Below are positions 8,435 to 17,079 of a stretch of 47,374 bases of DNA, piece by piece. Position 1 is the stretch's first letter; every line of letters starts with the position of its first letter. The notes under the pieces are model-generated. The model was not told where the DNA came from, ran no database searches, and saw only the letters and a program-made list of their open reading frames with translations. This DNA comes from Crocinitomicaceae bacterium (GTDB lineage Bacteria > Bacteroidota > Bacteroidia > Flavobacteriales_D > Crocinitomicaceae): assembly GCA_002709305.1 (NCBI GenBank), contig PAQM01000005.1, forward strand, positions 1-47,374. Reading direction: 5' to 3'. The position numbers and the translations under genes are program-made.

Positions 8435-9775
8435 TTATTCAACAATTAATTTGTAATTTTCTTTATTATTTATTTTTATGAAATAGGCTCCAGAATTTAA
8501 ATGGTCTATGTCAACTTCTATTGCTGATGTATTGTTATCACCACTCATTACAATTTTACCTGATAAGTCTATTATTTTGTAATTAAAAATATCATTTGAT
8601 TTAATCATAACTTTATTATTTGCTGGGTTAGGATATATATTAACTTTCATATTTGAAAATTCTTCTATTCCAACATTATTTCCTGAAAAACTTAAGTCAT
8701 CTAGTATTAATACTGATCCTATATTATTTCCAGATGAAGCAATAATGGACATTGAATCAGGAATTCCTACTAGAATAATATTAGAAGAGAAAGTAGTATA
8801 ATTTGATTGATTAGTAAAAGTTTCTATGTGGCCACCTATAACATTACCTAACTTAAAAAATTGAATATACATCTCTCCATTATCATTACCATTTGGTGAA
8901 TATTTGTATGCTCCTGAAATTGTTGTGGGTGATGCATTATATGGAATTGGTTTAAAGCCATAAGTGCTGAAGTTTAATGGGCCATTAGCAAGTAATCCTG
9001 GAGTTGCATCTCCTTCAATATCAATAGTTGTCATTTTAACAGCAAAAGAACCGGAATTTGCGTCAGTAGTCTTTGTTACATTTTCAAGATCATACGCAGT
9101 TAAAAGTTGATTATAAGAGTACCAATTTTCAGGGTTTTGGTATGTTATTTCTTCCCAATTCTCAAAGCTATAGTTGGGTAATTTTGTTTGCTCGGTATTT
9201 CCTGAAAACAATTGAATATTATCAATTTGAACAGTTGAATTAGGAGATGGCAAAAAGTTTAATCCAGGTTCTTTACCTATTGTGAACCCTATGCCTATTT
9301 TAGCTTGAGATTGGTTTCCTACATTAACTATTGATTGTATCCAATTATTATTTATTCCATAACCAACAGGACGAATTTGTAATTCAAGTTGATTATCAAA
9401 TTGATCATATCTAGTCAGGATCATATATAATGTATCATCTTGAGTTAAATTTGATTTGAATTGTATTGAAACTGTTTCAAAATTATCAATGTAATCTATA
9501 CCTGTATCATCTAAACCATGATACACATAACCTGAAATTGTATCCTGGTCTTTTATAATTGTCTTCAATATTACTGAAGATGATCCTTCTTGTGCGTCAG
9601 GTGATTTTGTTACTGTTTCTATTCCATATTCTAGATTTGAACTATTCCAATCCTGTGGAGTATAAAAAAGAGGAGTGTTAGTCCAATTTTCAAAGCCTCC
9701 ATTTTCAATTTGACCAAATTGTGCACTAGTTGTGAAAACGATTATTATAGAGAGTAGGGTAATAAATTCTTTCAT
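8435..9775 (-). CDS. T9SS-secreted protein with two jelly-roll-like domains and type A sorting domain
   Basis: A 446-aa exported protein. The signal peptide ends near residue 19 (TTSAQ). Two homologous domains of about 170 residues follow. The first opens NGGFENWTNTPLFYTPQDW and carries TVTKSPDAQEGSSSV. The second opens NYSFENWEEITYQNPENWY and carries NVTKTTDANSGSFAV. Each has a conserved aromatic N-terminal segment and ends as a beta-sandwich (VQIDNIQLF; LILDDLSF). Such folds are usually carbohydrate-binding. Residues about 375-446 are a classic Por-type C-terminal sorting domain (IYPNPANN ... YKIIDLSGK ... LNSGAYFIKI), so export by the type IX system is very likely. No catalytic domain is visible. 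The stop lies 12 bp upstream of tRNA-Leu. Confidence 0.88.
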   Translation of the reverse strand: MKEFITLLSIIIVFTTSAQFGQIENGGFENWTNTPLFYTPQDWNSSNLEYGIETVTKSPDAQEGSSSVILKTIIKDQDTISGYVYHGLDDTGIDYIDNFETVSIQFKSNLTQDDTLYMILTRYDQFDNQLELQIRPVGYGINNNWIQSIVNVGNQSQAKIGIGFTIGKEPGLNFLPSPNSTVQIDNIQLFSGNTEQTKLPNYSFENWEEITYQNPENWYSYNQLLTAYDLENVTKTTDANSGSFAVKMTTIDIEGDATPGLLANGPLNFSTYGFKPIPYNASPTTISGAYKYSPNGNDNGEMYIQFFKLGNVIGGHIETFTNQSNYTTFSSNIILVGIPDSMSIIASSGNNIGSVLILDDLSFSGNNVGIEEFSNMKVNIYPNPANNKVMIKSNDIFNYKIIDLSGKIVMSGDNNTSAIEVDIDHLNSGAYFIKINNKENYKLIVE

Positions 9776-9845
9776 TTTAATTATTTTTTAATTGATTTTT
9801 TTTAAAATTATGTAATAGGCATAATATATACAAGTTAAAGATAAT

Positions 9846-10328
9846 TTAAAATTTATCACTTAAGGAAGAAAAAATAGCAATGAATATTATAGCTTTTTTT
9901 ATTTCATCTGATACTGTATTAAAATCAATATTTATATTCCATCTACTCATATCATTAGAAAAAATTGTTTTCATGGATCCTTTTATATCACCATATATAT
10001 TCCATCGATTTTTGTTGTTTGAAAATGTAGTTTGAATACGTATCTTTTTCCCTTTACTAGTAATTTCCCATGAATTAAAATTATTAGAAAATGTTGTTTT
10101 TAAACTAGTTGAATTACCTATTCTCCAATTATCCCAATCATTATTAAAACTGGTTCTAATTTTTGTTCCATTACATGACCATTGATTATATTCATTATTA
10201 AATGTAGTTTTGAAAGTTATATTTTCATATTTCCAAGTATTAAAATCATTAGAAAATTGAGTTTTTAAAATCTGATTGTAAGAAATATTACTTATGAAGA
10301 TGATAATTATGGTAATGATCCTATTCAA
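9846..10328 (-). CDS. Small secreted protein with six F-[SN]-N-x3-W repeats (hypothetical)
   Basis: A 160-aa protein of unknown family. A hydrophobic N-terminus (MNRIITIIIIFISNISYNQ) looks like a signal peptide. The body is six short repeats centred on FSNDFNTW (25-32), FNNEYNQW (43-50), FNNDWDNW (61-68), FSNNFNSW (80-87), FSNNKNRW (102-109) and FSNDMSRW (123-130), at 18-22 residue spacing. Hydrophilic strand-like stretches lie between, suggesting a small beta-repeat fold. The C-terminus is hydrophobic (KKAIIFIAIFSSL). The only start that keeps the signal peptide is TTG at 10326-10328, overlapping the comB stop region by 8 bp, so translation is probably coupled to comB. Existence supported by the repeat pattern; function unknown. 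Confidence 0.65.
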   Translation of the reverse strand: MNRIITIIIIFISNISYNQILKTQFSNDFNTWKYENITFKTTFNNEYNQWSCNGTKIRTSFNNDWDNWRIGNSTSLKTTFSNNFNSWEITSKGKKIRIQTTFSNNKNRWNIYGDIKGSMKTIFSNDMSRWNINIDFNTVSDEIKKAIIFIAIFSSLSDKF

Positions 10329-11052
10329 TTGATTGTAATTTAATTAATCTTCCATCTTTTAAGACAGGAATAGATTTAGATGAATTTGGTGTTAGGCAGT
10401 ATTTTAAATCTTCACTTAAATTTAATTTTTTCAATCGTCTTCGGTGTGAGCTAGATTTTAAGTATCCTAATGGATTATCTTTAGCAGAAAGATATAAATA
10501 TTTAGCTGCAATTGAAGAATCTTCGTCGGATGTAAATTTCCCTGTATTGATTAAATATTCTAAAATACCTCCGGCACATATAGTATCTTCTAAGTTGAAT
10601 TTATCTTGCCATCCAGAACAAAGACAAAGTATATTTTTATTTTGTTTAGCTAACCATTTAGATAATACTTCTAAATTTAGAAGTGAACCAACAATTACAT
10701 TTTTAGCGTTTTTTGCAATGTCCAATGCCTTTGTTCCATTTGTTGTAGAAAGGACAATGTCTTTATCTTTTAATTCTTTTTTCATATATGAATATGGGGA
10801 ATTACCAAAATTAAATCCTTCGACAATTTCTCCTTTTCTTTCAGCACCAACTAAATATCCTTTTTTTTGATATTCTCTTGCTTCTTCTATTGAAGCTACA
10901 GGTATAATTGAATTTACTCCATTGTCAAATGCTGTGCATATTGCAGATGTAGCTCTTAAAACATCAATTACCACAACTATCTCATATTCATCTTTGAAGT
11001 ATTTATATTCTCCAGGAGTAAAACAAACTTCTACGTGTTTTCGTGTATCCAT
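10321..11052 (-). CDS. comB: 2-phosphosulfolactate phosphatase (ComB family)
   Basis: A 243-aa cytoplasmic enzyme of the ComB family, a Mg-dependent phosphatase that releases (R)-3-sulfolactate from 2-phosphosulfolactate. Family hallmarks are VVVIDVLRATSAICTAFDNG (about 25-44), a GxxVGAERxG-like YLVGAERKGE, GFNFGNSPYSY, VLSTTNGTKAL and ICAGGILEYL. It is the next step after ComA, encoded 5 kb away on the other strand. It lies in the minus-strand run uvrB - DUF3817 - comB - F/W-repeat protein, with a 24-bp gap from DUF3817. A bacterial role other than sulfolactate formation is possible, but the presence of comA supports the pathway call. Confidence 0.9.
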   Translation of the reverse strand: MDTRKHVEVCFTPGEYKYFKDEYEIVVVIDVLRATSAICTAFDNGVNSIIPVASIEEAREYQKKGYLVGAERKGEIVEGFNFGNSPYSYMKKELKDKDIVLSTTNGTKALDIAKNAKNVIVGSLLNLEVLSKWLAKQNKNILCLCSGWQDKFNLEDTICAGGILEYLINTGKFTSDEDSSIAAKYLYLSAKDNPLGYLKSSSHRRRLKKLNLSEDLKYCLTPNSSKSIPVLKDGRLIKLQSIE

Positions 11053-11076
11053 ATTAATACGAAGTTATAAAAAAGG

Positions 11077-11373
11077 TTATTTAATTTCTTGTTGTAGTAT
11101 TTTATTATCAATAATAAATGTGGCAAAAGGTATTAGTGAAGATGTTAAACAAACAAGTGTTTTTTTTATTTTCCATTTTTTTTTATTAGCAAAATAAAGT
11201 GTCCAAATGCAAAATAAAATAAATAAGATGCCATGAATTAGACCTACAATTTTATTTGGCATACTTATTTGATAATAATACTTTAAAGGAATTGTGAAGC
11301 TAAATAATAAGTAGGATATTCCTTCTGATATAGCAAGTAATCTAAGTTGTCCTATTAATGTGTTTAAATGCAT
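11077..11373 (-). CDS. DUF3817-family small membrane protein
   Basis: A 98-aa inner-membrane protein starting at the ATG 11371-11373 (MHLNTLIGQLRLLA). A TTG one codon upstream is less likely. There are about three hydrophobic helices: SEGISYLLFSFTIPLKYY, IVGLIHGILFILFCIWTLYFA and LVCLTSSLIPFATFII. The HG in the second helix and the RLLAISEGISYL opening are typical of DUF3817 proteins. Function is unknown for the family. The start lies 5 bp after the uvrB stop, so the two are co-transcribed. Confidence 0.85.
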   Translation of the reverse strand: MHLNTLIGQLRLLAISEGISYLLFSFTIPLKYYYQISMPNKIVGLIHGILFILFCIWTLYFANKKKWKIKKTLVCLTSSLIPFATFIIDNKILQQEIK

Positions 11374-11378
11374 CAAGT

Positions 11379-13382
11379 TTATTTTTTTAGTTTTTCAAGT
11401 TCGAATATTACATCACGTAATCTTGCAGCTTCTATAAAATCTAAGTTTTTAGATGCTATTTTCATTTCTTTTTTTGTGTTTATAATTTTCTTTTCTAATT
11501 CTTCTGTATTCATTTTATTTATCGACTGATTAGATAATACTTCTGATTTCCATTTATAATTTTCATATTCTTTTTTGTTAGCAACTTGAGTGCTATTTAT
11601 TATCTTCTCTTCTGATGTTATTAATGGTGTAGGTGTAATTTTATTTTTTGTGTTGTAATCTTCTTGAATTTTTCTCCTTCTATTTGTTTCATTAATTGTA
11701 AGCTCCATTGAATAAGTTATTTTATCAGCGTACATAATTACAAATCCATTTATATTTCTAGCTGCACGACCAACTGTTTGTACTAATGATTTTTGGTTAC
11801 GAAGGAATCCTTCCTTATCTGCATCCATAATAGCAATCAATGAAACTTCTGGAAGATCCAATCCTTCTCTAAGAAGATTAACTCCTACTAATACATCAAA
11901 TACACCCAGCCTCAGTTTTCTTAAAATTTCTACACGGTCAAGTGTGTCGATTTCAGAGTGTATATAGCTAGAATTTATATTTAATTTATTTAGATATTTG
12001 TGAAGTTCTTCTGCCATACGTTTTGTTAATGTGGTAATTAAAGTTCTTTCCTTTTTAGCAATACGAATATGTATTTCTTTTATCAGATTATCAATTTGAT
12101 TTTTAGTAGGTCTAACTTCAATTACTGGATCTAATAATCCTGTTGGTCTTATTATTTGTTCAACTATGAAACCTTCTGATTTTTCTAATTCGTAATCAGA
12201 AGGTGTTGCAGAAACATATAATGAATTTGAAACAATCATTTCAAATTCTTCAAATTTTAATGGTCTATTATCCATAGCAGATTTTAAACGGAATCCGTAA
12301 TCAACTAAATTTGTTTTTCTAGCTTTATCACCTCCATACATTGCTTTTATTTGTGGTATTGTTACATGGCTTTCATCTATAACTATTAAAAAGTCATTTG
12401 GGAAATAATCTAACAAACAAAAAGGGCGTTGCCCTGGTTTACGTCGATCGAAGTAGCGTGAATAGTTTTCGATTCCTGAGCAATATCCTAATTCACGTAT
12501 CATTTCTATATCATATGATGTTCTTTCTTTGAGCCTATTGCTTTCTTCAATTTTGCCAGATTTTCTTAGTGATTCAACTTCGACATTCATGTCTTTATTG
12601 ATCATATCTATAGCATCTTTTATTGAATCTGTGTTTGTAACGAAAATATTTGCTGGATAAATAGTAATCTCTTCATGTTCTTCCAATATATTGTTTGTAG
12701 TTGGATCAATTGTAAATATCGCTTCAATTTCATCTCCAAAAAAATCAATTCTAATTGCATTATCACTATAAGCTAGGTATATATCAATAATATCTCCCTT
12801 TACACGAAAAGTTCCTCGTTTAAATTCTTCTTGTGCTCGAGAATATAGGTTTTCTACAAATTTAAATAGTAGCTTATTTCGTGATAATATTTGACCTTTT
12901 TTAATTAAAATTTTATTTTTAGAAAATTCATCAGGATTGCTCATTCCGTATATGCATGATACTGATGATACAATGATCACATCATTTCTTTTTGATAAAA
13001 GAGCAGATGTAGCTGCTAAACGTAATTTTTCAATTTCATCATTTATAGATAAATCTTTTTCTATATAAGTACCAGTTACAGGAAGATATGCTTCTGGTTG
13101 ATAGTAATCGTAATATGAAACAAAATACTCAACTATATTTTTAGGGAAGAATTGTTTGAACTCACCATATAGTTGTGCCGCTAATGTTTTGTTGTGTGAC
13201 AAAATTAATGTAGGCTTATTGGTTTTTTCTATAATATTTGCGACAGTAAAAGTTTTTCCAGAACCTGTCACACCAAGAAGTGTTTGATGTGCTATATTTT
13301 CATTAATCCCATTAGTTAATTCAGAAATAGCTTTTGGTTGGTCTCCTGTTGGTTTAAAGTCAGAAATTAACTTAAAATTCAT
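11379..13382 (-). CDS. uvrB: Excinuclease ABC subunit B
   Basis: A 667-aa UvrB, the damage-verification subunit of nucleotide excision repair that works with UvrA and UvrC. Walker A is GVTGSGKT (37-44). The damage-gripping beta-hairpin is YDYYQPEAYLP (91-101). Motif II is seen as VIDESHVTIPQ. The C-terminal helicase half carries VGVNLLREGLDLPEVSL and QTVGRAARN. The UVR motif that contacts UvrC is at the end (about 632-665). Length and motif set are those of an intact enzyme. It is the first gene of a minus-strand operon, divergent from the antiporter, with a promoter region containing an inverted repeat. Confidence 0.97.
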   Translation of the reverse strand: MNFKLISDFKPTGDQPKAISELTNGINENIAHQTLLGVTGSGKTFTVANIIEKTNKPTLILSHNKTLAAQLYGEFKQFFPKNIVEYFVSYYDYYQPEAYLPVTGTYIEKDLSINDEIEKLRLAATSALLSKRNDVIIVSSVSCIYGMSNPDEFSKNKILIKKGQILSRNKLLFKFVENLYSRAQEEFKRGTFRVKGDIIDIYLAYSDNAIRIDFFGDEIEAIFTIDPTTNNILEEHEEITIYPANIFVTNTDSIKDAIDMINKDMNVEVESLRKSGKIEESNRLKERTSYDIEMIRELGYCSGIENYSRYFDRRKPGQRPFCLLDYFPNDFLIVIDESHVTIPQIKAMYGGDKARKTNLVDYGFRLKSAMDNRPLKFEEFEMIVSNSLYVSATPSDYELEKSEGFIVEQIIRPTGLLDPVIEVRPTKNQIDNLIKEIHIRIAKKERTLITTLTKRMAEELHKYLNKLNINSSYIHSEIDTLDRVEILRKLRLGVFDVLVGVNLLREGLDLPEVSLIAIMDADKEGFLRNQKSLVQTVGRAARNINGFVIMYADKITYSMELTINETNRRRKIQEDYNTKNKITPTPLITSEEKIINSTQVANKKEYENYKWKSEVLSNQSINKMNTEELEKKIINTKKEMKIASKNLDFIEAARLRDVIFELEKLKK

Positions 13383-13421
13383 TCATATTATTTTATAACA
13401 AAATTAATAATTAAAGATGCA

Positions 13422-13463
13422 TTTTAACCTTAACTATTATCTTTGATTTATCTAAGGTTAAAA
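13422..13463. promoter_or_regulatory. 11-bp inverted repeat enclosing a TAnnTTTG promoter (antiporter/uvrB intergenic)
   Basis: TTTTAACCTTA (13422-13432) and TAAGGTTAAAA (13453-13463) form a perfect 11-bp inverted repeat with a 20-bp spacer. The spacer contains TATCTTTG (13438-13445), a match to the Bacteroidota -7 element, placed 31 bp before the antiporter ATG. Either a repressor operator over the promoter or a leader hairpin is possible; the RNA start would lie at the edge of the right arm. Confidence 0.5.
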
Positions 13464-13475
13464 TAGATTTTTTCT

Positions 13476-14444
13476 ATGGGAATTTTAATATTATTATTTG
13501 GCCTATCTGTATTAGTTGTCGGAGGTGAATTATTGGTTAGAGGTGCTGTAGGTTTTTCTAAAAAAATGAAAATTTCATCATTGGTTATTGGTATGACTGT
13601 TGTTGCTTTTGGTACATCAGCACCAGAATTATTGGTTAGTGCGCAAAGTGCTATAGGAGGAAATCCTGGTATAGCTATTGGGAATGTTATAGGTTCTAAT
13701 ATTGCTAATATATCTTTAGTACTTGCTTTGACTGTGATAGTGTTCCCAATTGTGATGGATCGACAAACTATGCGGATTGATTTTCCAATCATGATATTCT
13801 CTATGTTTTTGTTTTCTTATTTTTCATTTGATGGTATAATTACATTAATAGAAGGACTTATTCTTTTTTCTTTAGTATTCATTTTTACATTTTTTCTTTT
13901 TATAAATTCTCGTAGTAAAGAAAATAAGTCTGTAGTAGAAATTGAATTATCAAATAAAGAGTCTTTTGGTAAATTAATTCTTTTCTTTTTGTTAGGATTT
14001 ATTTGTTTGTATTTTGGTGCAGAGTGGTTTATAGATGGCTCTGTTATAATAGCTAATTATTTATTTGAGGGGAATCCGGATAAAGATTTAATTATTGGTG
14101 TTACAGTTGTAGCTTTTGGAACAAGTGTTCCTGAATTGGCTACATCACTTGTTGCTGCATATAGAAAAGAGCCAAGTCTTTCTATTGGTAATTTGATTGG
14201 GTCTAATATATTTAATATTTTATTGGTTTTAGGCTTTACATCTATTATTAAACCTATAAAAGTTTCACAAGATGTTTTAATTTTTGATTCTGTATATATG
14301 ATTGGTGTTGCTTTTTTGTTAATGATCTTATTTCTTATAGGTAAAAAAATCAATAGGTTTAAAGGAATTGTATTAATACTCTCATATATCGTATATATTT
14401 TAATTGTATTATTTCGAATGAAAACGGGTGTCCTTGAATTTTAA
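13476..14444 (+). CDS. Calcium/sodium antiporter (CaCA family, YrbG-like)
   Basis: A 322-aa inner-membrane exchanger with about ten hydrophobic helices. It has the two inverted alpha repeats of the CaCA family. Repeat 1 has GMTVVAFGTSAPELLVS and GNVIGSNIANI. Repeat 2 has GVTVVAFGTSVPELATS and GNLIGSNIFNI. The Glu and Asn/Ser residues of these repeats form the ion sites in known members. A hydrophilic loop (residues about 140-155) separates the halves, far shorter than in eukaryotic NCX. It likely exports Ca2+ against Na+ (or K+/H+). A candidate regulated promoter lies directly upstream. Confidence 0.93.
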   Translation: MGILILLFGLSVLVVGGELLVRGAVGFSKKMKISSLVIGMTVVAFGTSAPELLVSAQSAIGGNPGIAIGNVIGSNIANISLVLALTVIVFPIVMDRQTMRIDFPIMIFSMFLFSYFSFDGIITLIEGLILFSLVFIFTFFLFINSRSKENKSVVEIELSNKESFGKLILFFLLGFICLYFGAEWFIDGSVIIANYLFEGNPDKDLIIGVTVVAFGTSVPELATSLVAAYRKEPSLSIGNLIGSNIFNILLVLGFTSIIKPIKVSQDVLIFDSVYMIGVAFLLMILFLIGKKINRFKGIVLILSYIVYILIVLFRMKTGVLEF

Positions 14445-14501
14445 TATTGGGATTATTGTATTAATAAGAATGATTTATTTTTTTTGTATAAAAATAATTA
14501 A

Positions 14502-15482
14502 ATGAAATTTTATAATAATATTTTGGATACTATTGGTAATACACCTTTAGTTAAATTGAATAATGTTGTTTCTGACATAAAAGCAACAGTTCTCGCTAAA
14601 GTAGAGACAACAAATCCTGGTAACTCTGTGAAAGATAGAATGGCTCTTCAAATGATAGAAGATGCTGAGAAAGATGGAAGGCTTAAGCCGGGTGGTACTA
14701 TTATTGAAGGTACCTCTGGTAATACAGGAATGGGATTAGCACTTGTTGCTATTATTAAAGGATATAAATTGATTTGTGTGTTAAGTGATAAACAGTCTAA
14801 AGAGAAAATGGATATTTTAAGAGCTGTAGGTGCAAAAGTCCATGTTTGCCCAACAGATGTAGATCCAGAAGATCCTCGTTCTTATTATTCTGTCTCCAGA
14901 AGACTTGCAGATGAGACTCCGAATTCTTGGTATGTAAATCAATACGATAATCCATCTAATACAAAAGCTCACTATTTAACTACAGGTCCAGAGATATGGG
15001 AACAAACTGAAGGTAGGATAACTCATTTTATTGTAGGCGTAGGGACTGGAGGAACAATTTCTGGTGTTGGAAAATATTTAAAAGAGAAAAACTCCAATAT
15101 AAAGATATGGGGAATAGATACTTATGGATCAGTCTTTAAGAAATATCATGAAACTGGAATTTTTGATGAGAATGAAATCTATCCTTATATAACAGAGGGA
15201 ATTGGAGAAGATATTCTCCCAAAAAATGTTGATTTTGATTTGATTGATAAATTTGAGAAGGTTACGGATAAGGACGCTGCTATTTGGCAACGAAAAATAG
15301 CTAAAGAAGAAGGGATATTTGTTGGTAATTCTGCTGGTTCTGCTATTAAAGGATTAATTCAGTTAAAAGATGAGTTGTTAGATACTGATGTAGTTGTTGT
15401 TTTATTTCATGATCATGGTAGTAGATATATTGCTAAAATGTTTAATGATGACTGGATGCGTGAGAATGGATTCATGGAATAA
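14502..15482 (+). CDS. PLP-dependent cystathionine beta-synthase/cysteine synthase family enzyme
   Basis: A 326-aa fold-type II PLP enzyme. The Schiff-base lysine lies in NPGNSVKDRM (Lys44), the phosphate-binding loop region in EGTSGNTGMGLA (69-80), and the cofactor glycine loop in VGVGTGGTISGVGKYL. The middle segment (GIDTYGSVFKKYHETGIF, then EGIGEDILPKNVDFDLID) is closer to cystathionine beta-synthase than to CysK/CysM. The enzyme lacks the N-terminal heme region and C-terminal CBS regulatory domains of animal CBS. The likely reaction joins serine (or an activated serine) with homocysteine or sulfide. A cysteate-forming role with sulfite is a speculative alternative suggested by comA/comB in the window. 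Confidence 0.85.
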   Translation: MKFYNNILDTIGNTPLVKLNNVVSDIKATVLAKVETTNPGNSVKDRMALQMIEDAEKDGRLKPGGTIIEGTSGNTGMGLALVAIIKGYKLICVLSDKQSKEKMDILRAVGAKVHVCPTDVDPEDPRSYYSVSRRLADETPNSWYVNQYDNPSNTKAHYLTTGPEIWEQTEGRITHFIVGVGTGGTISGVGKYLKEKNSNIKIWGIDTYGSVFKKYHETGIFDENEIYPYITEGIGEDILPKNVDFDLIDKFEKVTDKDAAIWQRKIAKEEGIFVGNSAGSAIKGLIQLKDELLDTDVVVVLFHDHGSRYIAKMFNDDWMRENGFME

Positions 15483-15494
15483 AATTTAATATTT

Positions 15495-16283
15495 ATGGGT
15501 TATTTTATTGATCAAATGAATAATAAGATTCATTTAGACTATTATCCATCTAGAATTATTTCTTTGGTTCCATCCCAGACTGAGTTACTATATACTCTTG
15601 GACTTTCAAATAGAGTGGTTGGAATTACTAAGTTTTGTATTCATCCAAAAAAATGGTTTAGAACAAAAAATAGAATTGGGGGTACTAAGAATGTTGATAT
15701 TCAAAAAGTGAAAAATTTAAAACCAGATTTGATTATTGGCAATAAAGAAGAAAATAATATTAAAGATATTCAATCACTTGATGGTATTGCGCCCATTTGG
15801 ATGAGTGATATTTATACTTTAGATGATGCTTATTCTATGATTAAGTCAATTGGTCAAATCACAGGTATGGAAACACTGAGTAAACAGCTTGTTATTGATA
15901 TTAAAAATGAATTTCAAAACCTTAAGGATATTTCTTTGTATAAAGATTTAAAAGGTAAAACAGTTCAATATTTCATGTGGCATAATCCTGATATGGTTGC
16001 AGGTAAGTCAACATTTATTAATTGTATTCTTGAAGAATGTGGTTTTATTAATTTAACTAAAGAAAATCGTTATCCTGAAGTCAGTTTAAATGTTAACCCA
16101 GATTTTGTTTTTTTAAGTTCTGAGCCTTTTCCTTTTGGCAATAATCATTTGTCATATTTTAAGGATGCTTTTCCGAATTCAAAAATTGTATTTGTTGATG
16201 GGGAAATGTTTAGTTGGTATGGATCACGTTTAAAGATTGCTCCATCATATTTTCAATTACTTTTTGAAAAAATGATTAGTTAA
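15495..16283 (+). CDS. Helical-backbone metal-receptor / BtuF-like substrate-binding protein
   Basis: A 262-aa protein of the periplasmic-binding class III type. RIISLVPSQTELLYTLGL and VGITKFCIHP open the first lobe. IGGTKNVDIQKVKNLKPDLIIG is the standard stretch before the linker helix. VAGKSTFINCILEECGFINL and FLSSEPFPFG are in the second lobe. Unusually for a binding protein it has no signal peptide or lipobox; the N-terminus is hydrophilic. No ABC permease or ATPase is near. Cytoplasmic BtuF-like proteins occur in Bacteroidota, and their ligand (cobalamin, heme or metal) cannot be read here. It follows the CBS-like gene by 12 bp and precedes the acyltransferase by 19 bp. Confidence 0.82.
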   Translation: MGYFIDQMNNKIHLDYYPSRIISLVPSQTELLYTLGLSNRVVGITKFCIHPKKWFRTKNRIGGTKNVDIQKVKNLKPDLIIGNKEENNIKDIQSLDGIAPIWMSDIYTLDDAYSMIKSIGQITGMETLSKQLVIDIKNEFQNLKDISLYKDLKGKTVQYFMWHNPDMVAGKSTFINCILEECGFINLTKENRYPEVSLNVNPDFVFLSSEPFPFGNNHLSYFKDAFPNSKIVFVDGEMFSWYGSRLKIAPSYFQLLFEKMIS

Positions 16284-16302
16284 GGTTCTTTAATTTTAAT
16301 GC

Positions 16303-16851
16303 ATGCAAAAAATATCTGTTTTAATTTTAAGAATACTAGGTTGGAGGCTTGAGGGCGGAATCCCTAAAGATGTTGATAAATGTGTTGTTGTAATGGGGCC
16401 TCATACCTCTAATTGGGATTTTTTTATTGGTCGATTAGGTTTCTTTGCGCTTGGTGTTAAAGCATATTTTTTAATGAAGAAAGAATTGTTTTTTTTTCCT
16501 CTTGGATTTTTTTTGAAATATTTAGGTGGAATACCTGTAGATAGAAAAGGTAACACCACACAAAAGATTACAGATTTAGCAGTTTCTTATTTTAATAAGA
16601 ATGAAAAAATGTTTTTAGTTTTTACACCAGAAGGAACTAGAAGTTATAATTCCAAATGGAAAACAGGATTTTATTATGTTTCTTTAAAAGCAAATGTTCC
16701 AATTTATATTGGTTATATGGACTACGAAAAAAAAATAGGAGGTTTTCATAGTAAATTTAAGCCATCAGGAGATATTGATAATGATATTGAGTATATTAAA
16801 AGTATTTTGAAACAATATAAGGGTAGATATCCAGAAAATGGTATAAATTAA
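16303..16851 (+). CDS. PlsC-type 1-acyl-glycerol-phosphate acyltransferase family protein
   Basis: A 182-aa membrane-associated acyltransferase. The catalytic HX4D box is HTSNWD (His34-Asp39), the glycerol-phosphate motif FTPEGTRS (107-114), and GGIPVDR (75-81) corresponds to block II. The hydrophobic stretch ELFFFPLGFFLKYLGG would dip into the membrane. It is shorter than PlsC of about 240 aa and resembles the short acyltransferase group in Bacteroidota, so the acceptor may be a lysophospholipid or an ornithine-type lipid. Convergent with the DUF5522 gene, their stop codons overlapping. Confidence 0.85.
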   Translation: MQKISVLILRILGWRLEGGIPKDVDKCVVVMGPHTSNWDFFIGRLGFFALGVKAYFLMKKELFFFPLGFFLKYLGGIPVDRKGNTTQKITDLAVSYFNKNEKMFLVFTPEGTRSYNSKWKTGFYYVSLKANVPIYIGYMDYEKKIGGFHSKFKPSGDIDNDIEYIKSILKQYKGRYPENGIN

Positions 16852-17036
16852 TTTTTTTTAAATCTTCTAGACTTTTTACCAAAACTGTAGGGGCAATGTT
16901 TACATCCATTTTTACAACAATAACCACGCTTTAATAAATATTTTTCTGTAAATATAATATATCCTTCAGGGGAGGTATAGAATTCGTCTTTTTTCAGATT
17001 TTTTAAATTAGAAAACCTTGACATATCATCTTCCAT
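16848..17036 (-). CDS. DUF5522-family small Cys-rich protein
   Basis: A 62-aa protein. A short charged N-terminus precedes the family core DEFYTSPEGYIIFTEKYLLK, then RGYCCKNGCKHCPY with Cys40, 41, 45 and 48, arranged as a small metal-binding site. The tail is basic (GKKSRRFKKN). This matches the DUF5522 proteins found across Bacteroidota and in eukaryotes. Function unknown; zinc or iron binding is plausible. The stop overlaps that of the acyltransferase, and the start is 43 bp from the divergent PLP enzyme. Confidence 0.85.
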   Translation of the reverse strand: MEDDMSRFSNLKNLKKDEFYTSPEGYIIFTEKYLLKRGYCCKNGCKHCPYSFGKKSRRFKKN

Positions 17037-17079
17037 AGTATAAATTTACATCATATTTGTTAATGTATTATTATAAGTA

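Noticed and set aside
14502-15482. Calling the PLP enzyme a cysteate synthase because comA/comB are nearby
   Set aside because: The sequence looks CBS-like and it is not in an operon with comA or comB; kept only as an alternative.
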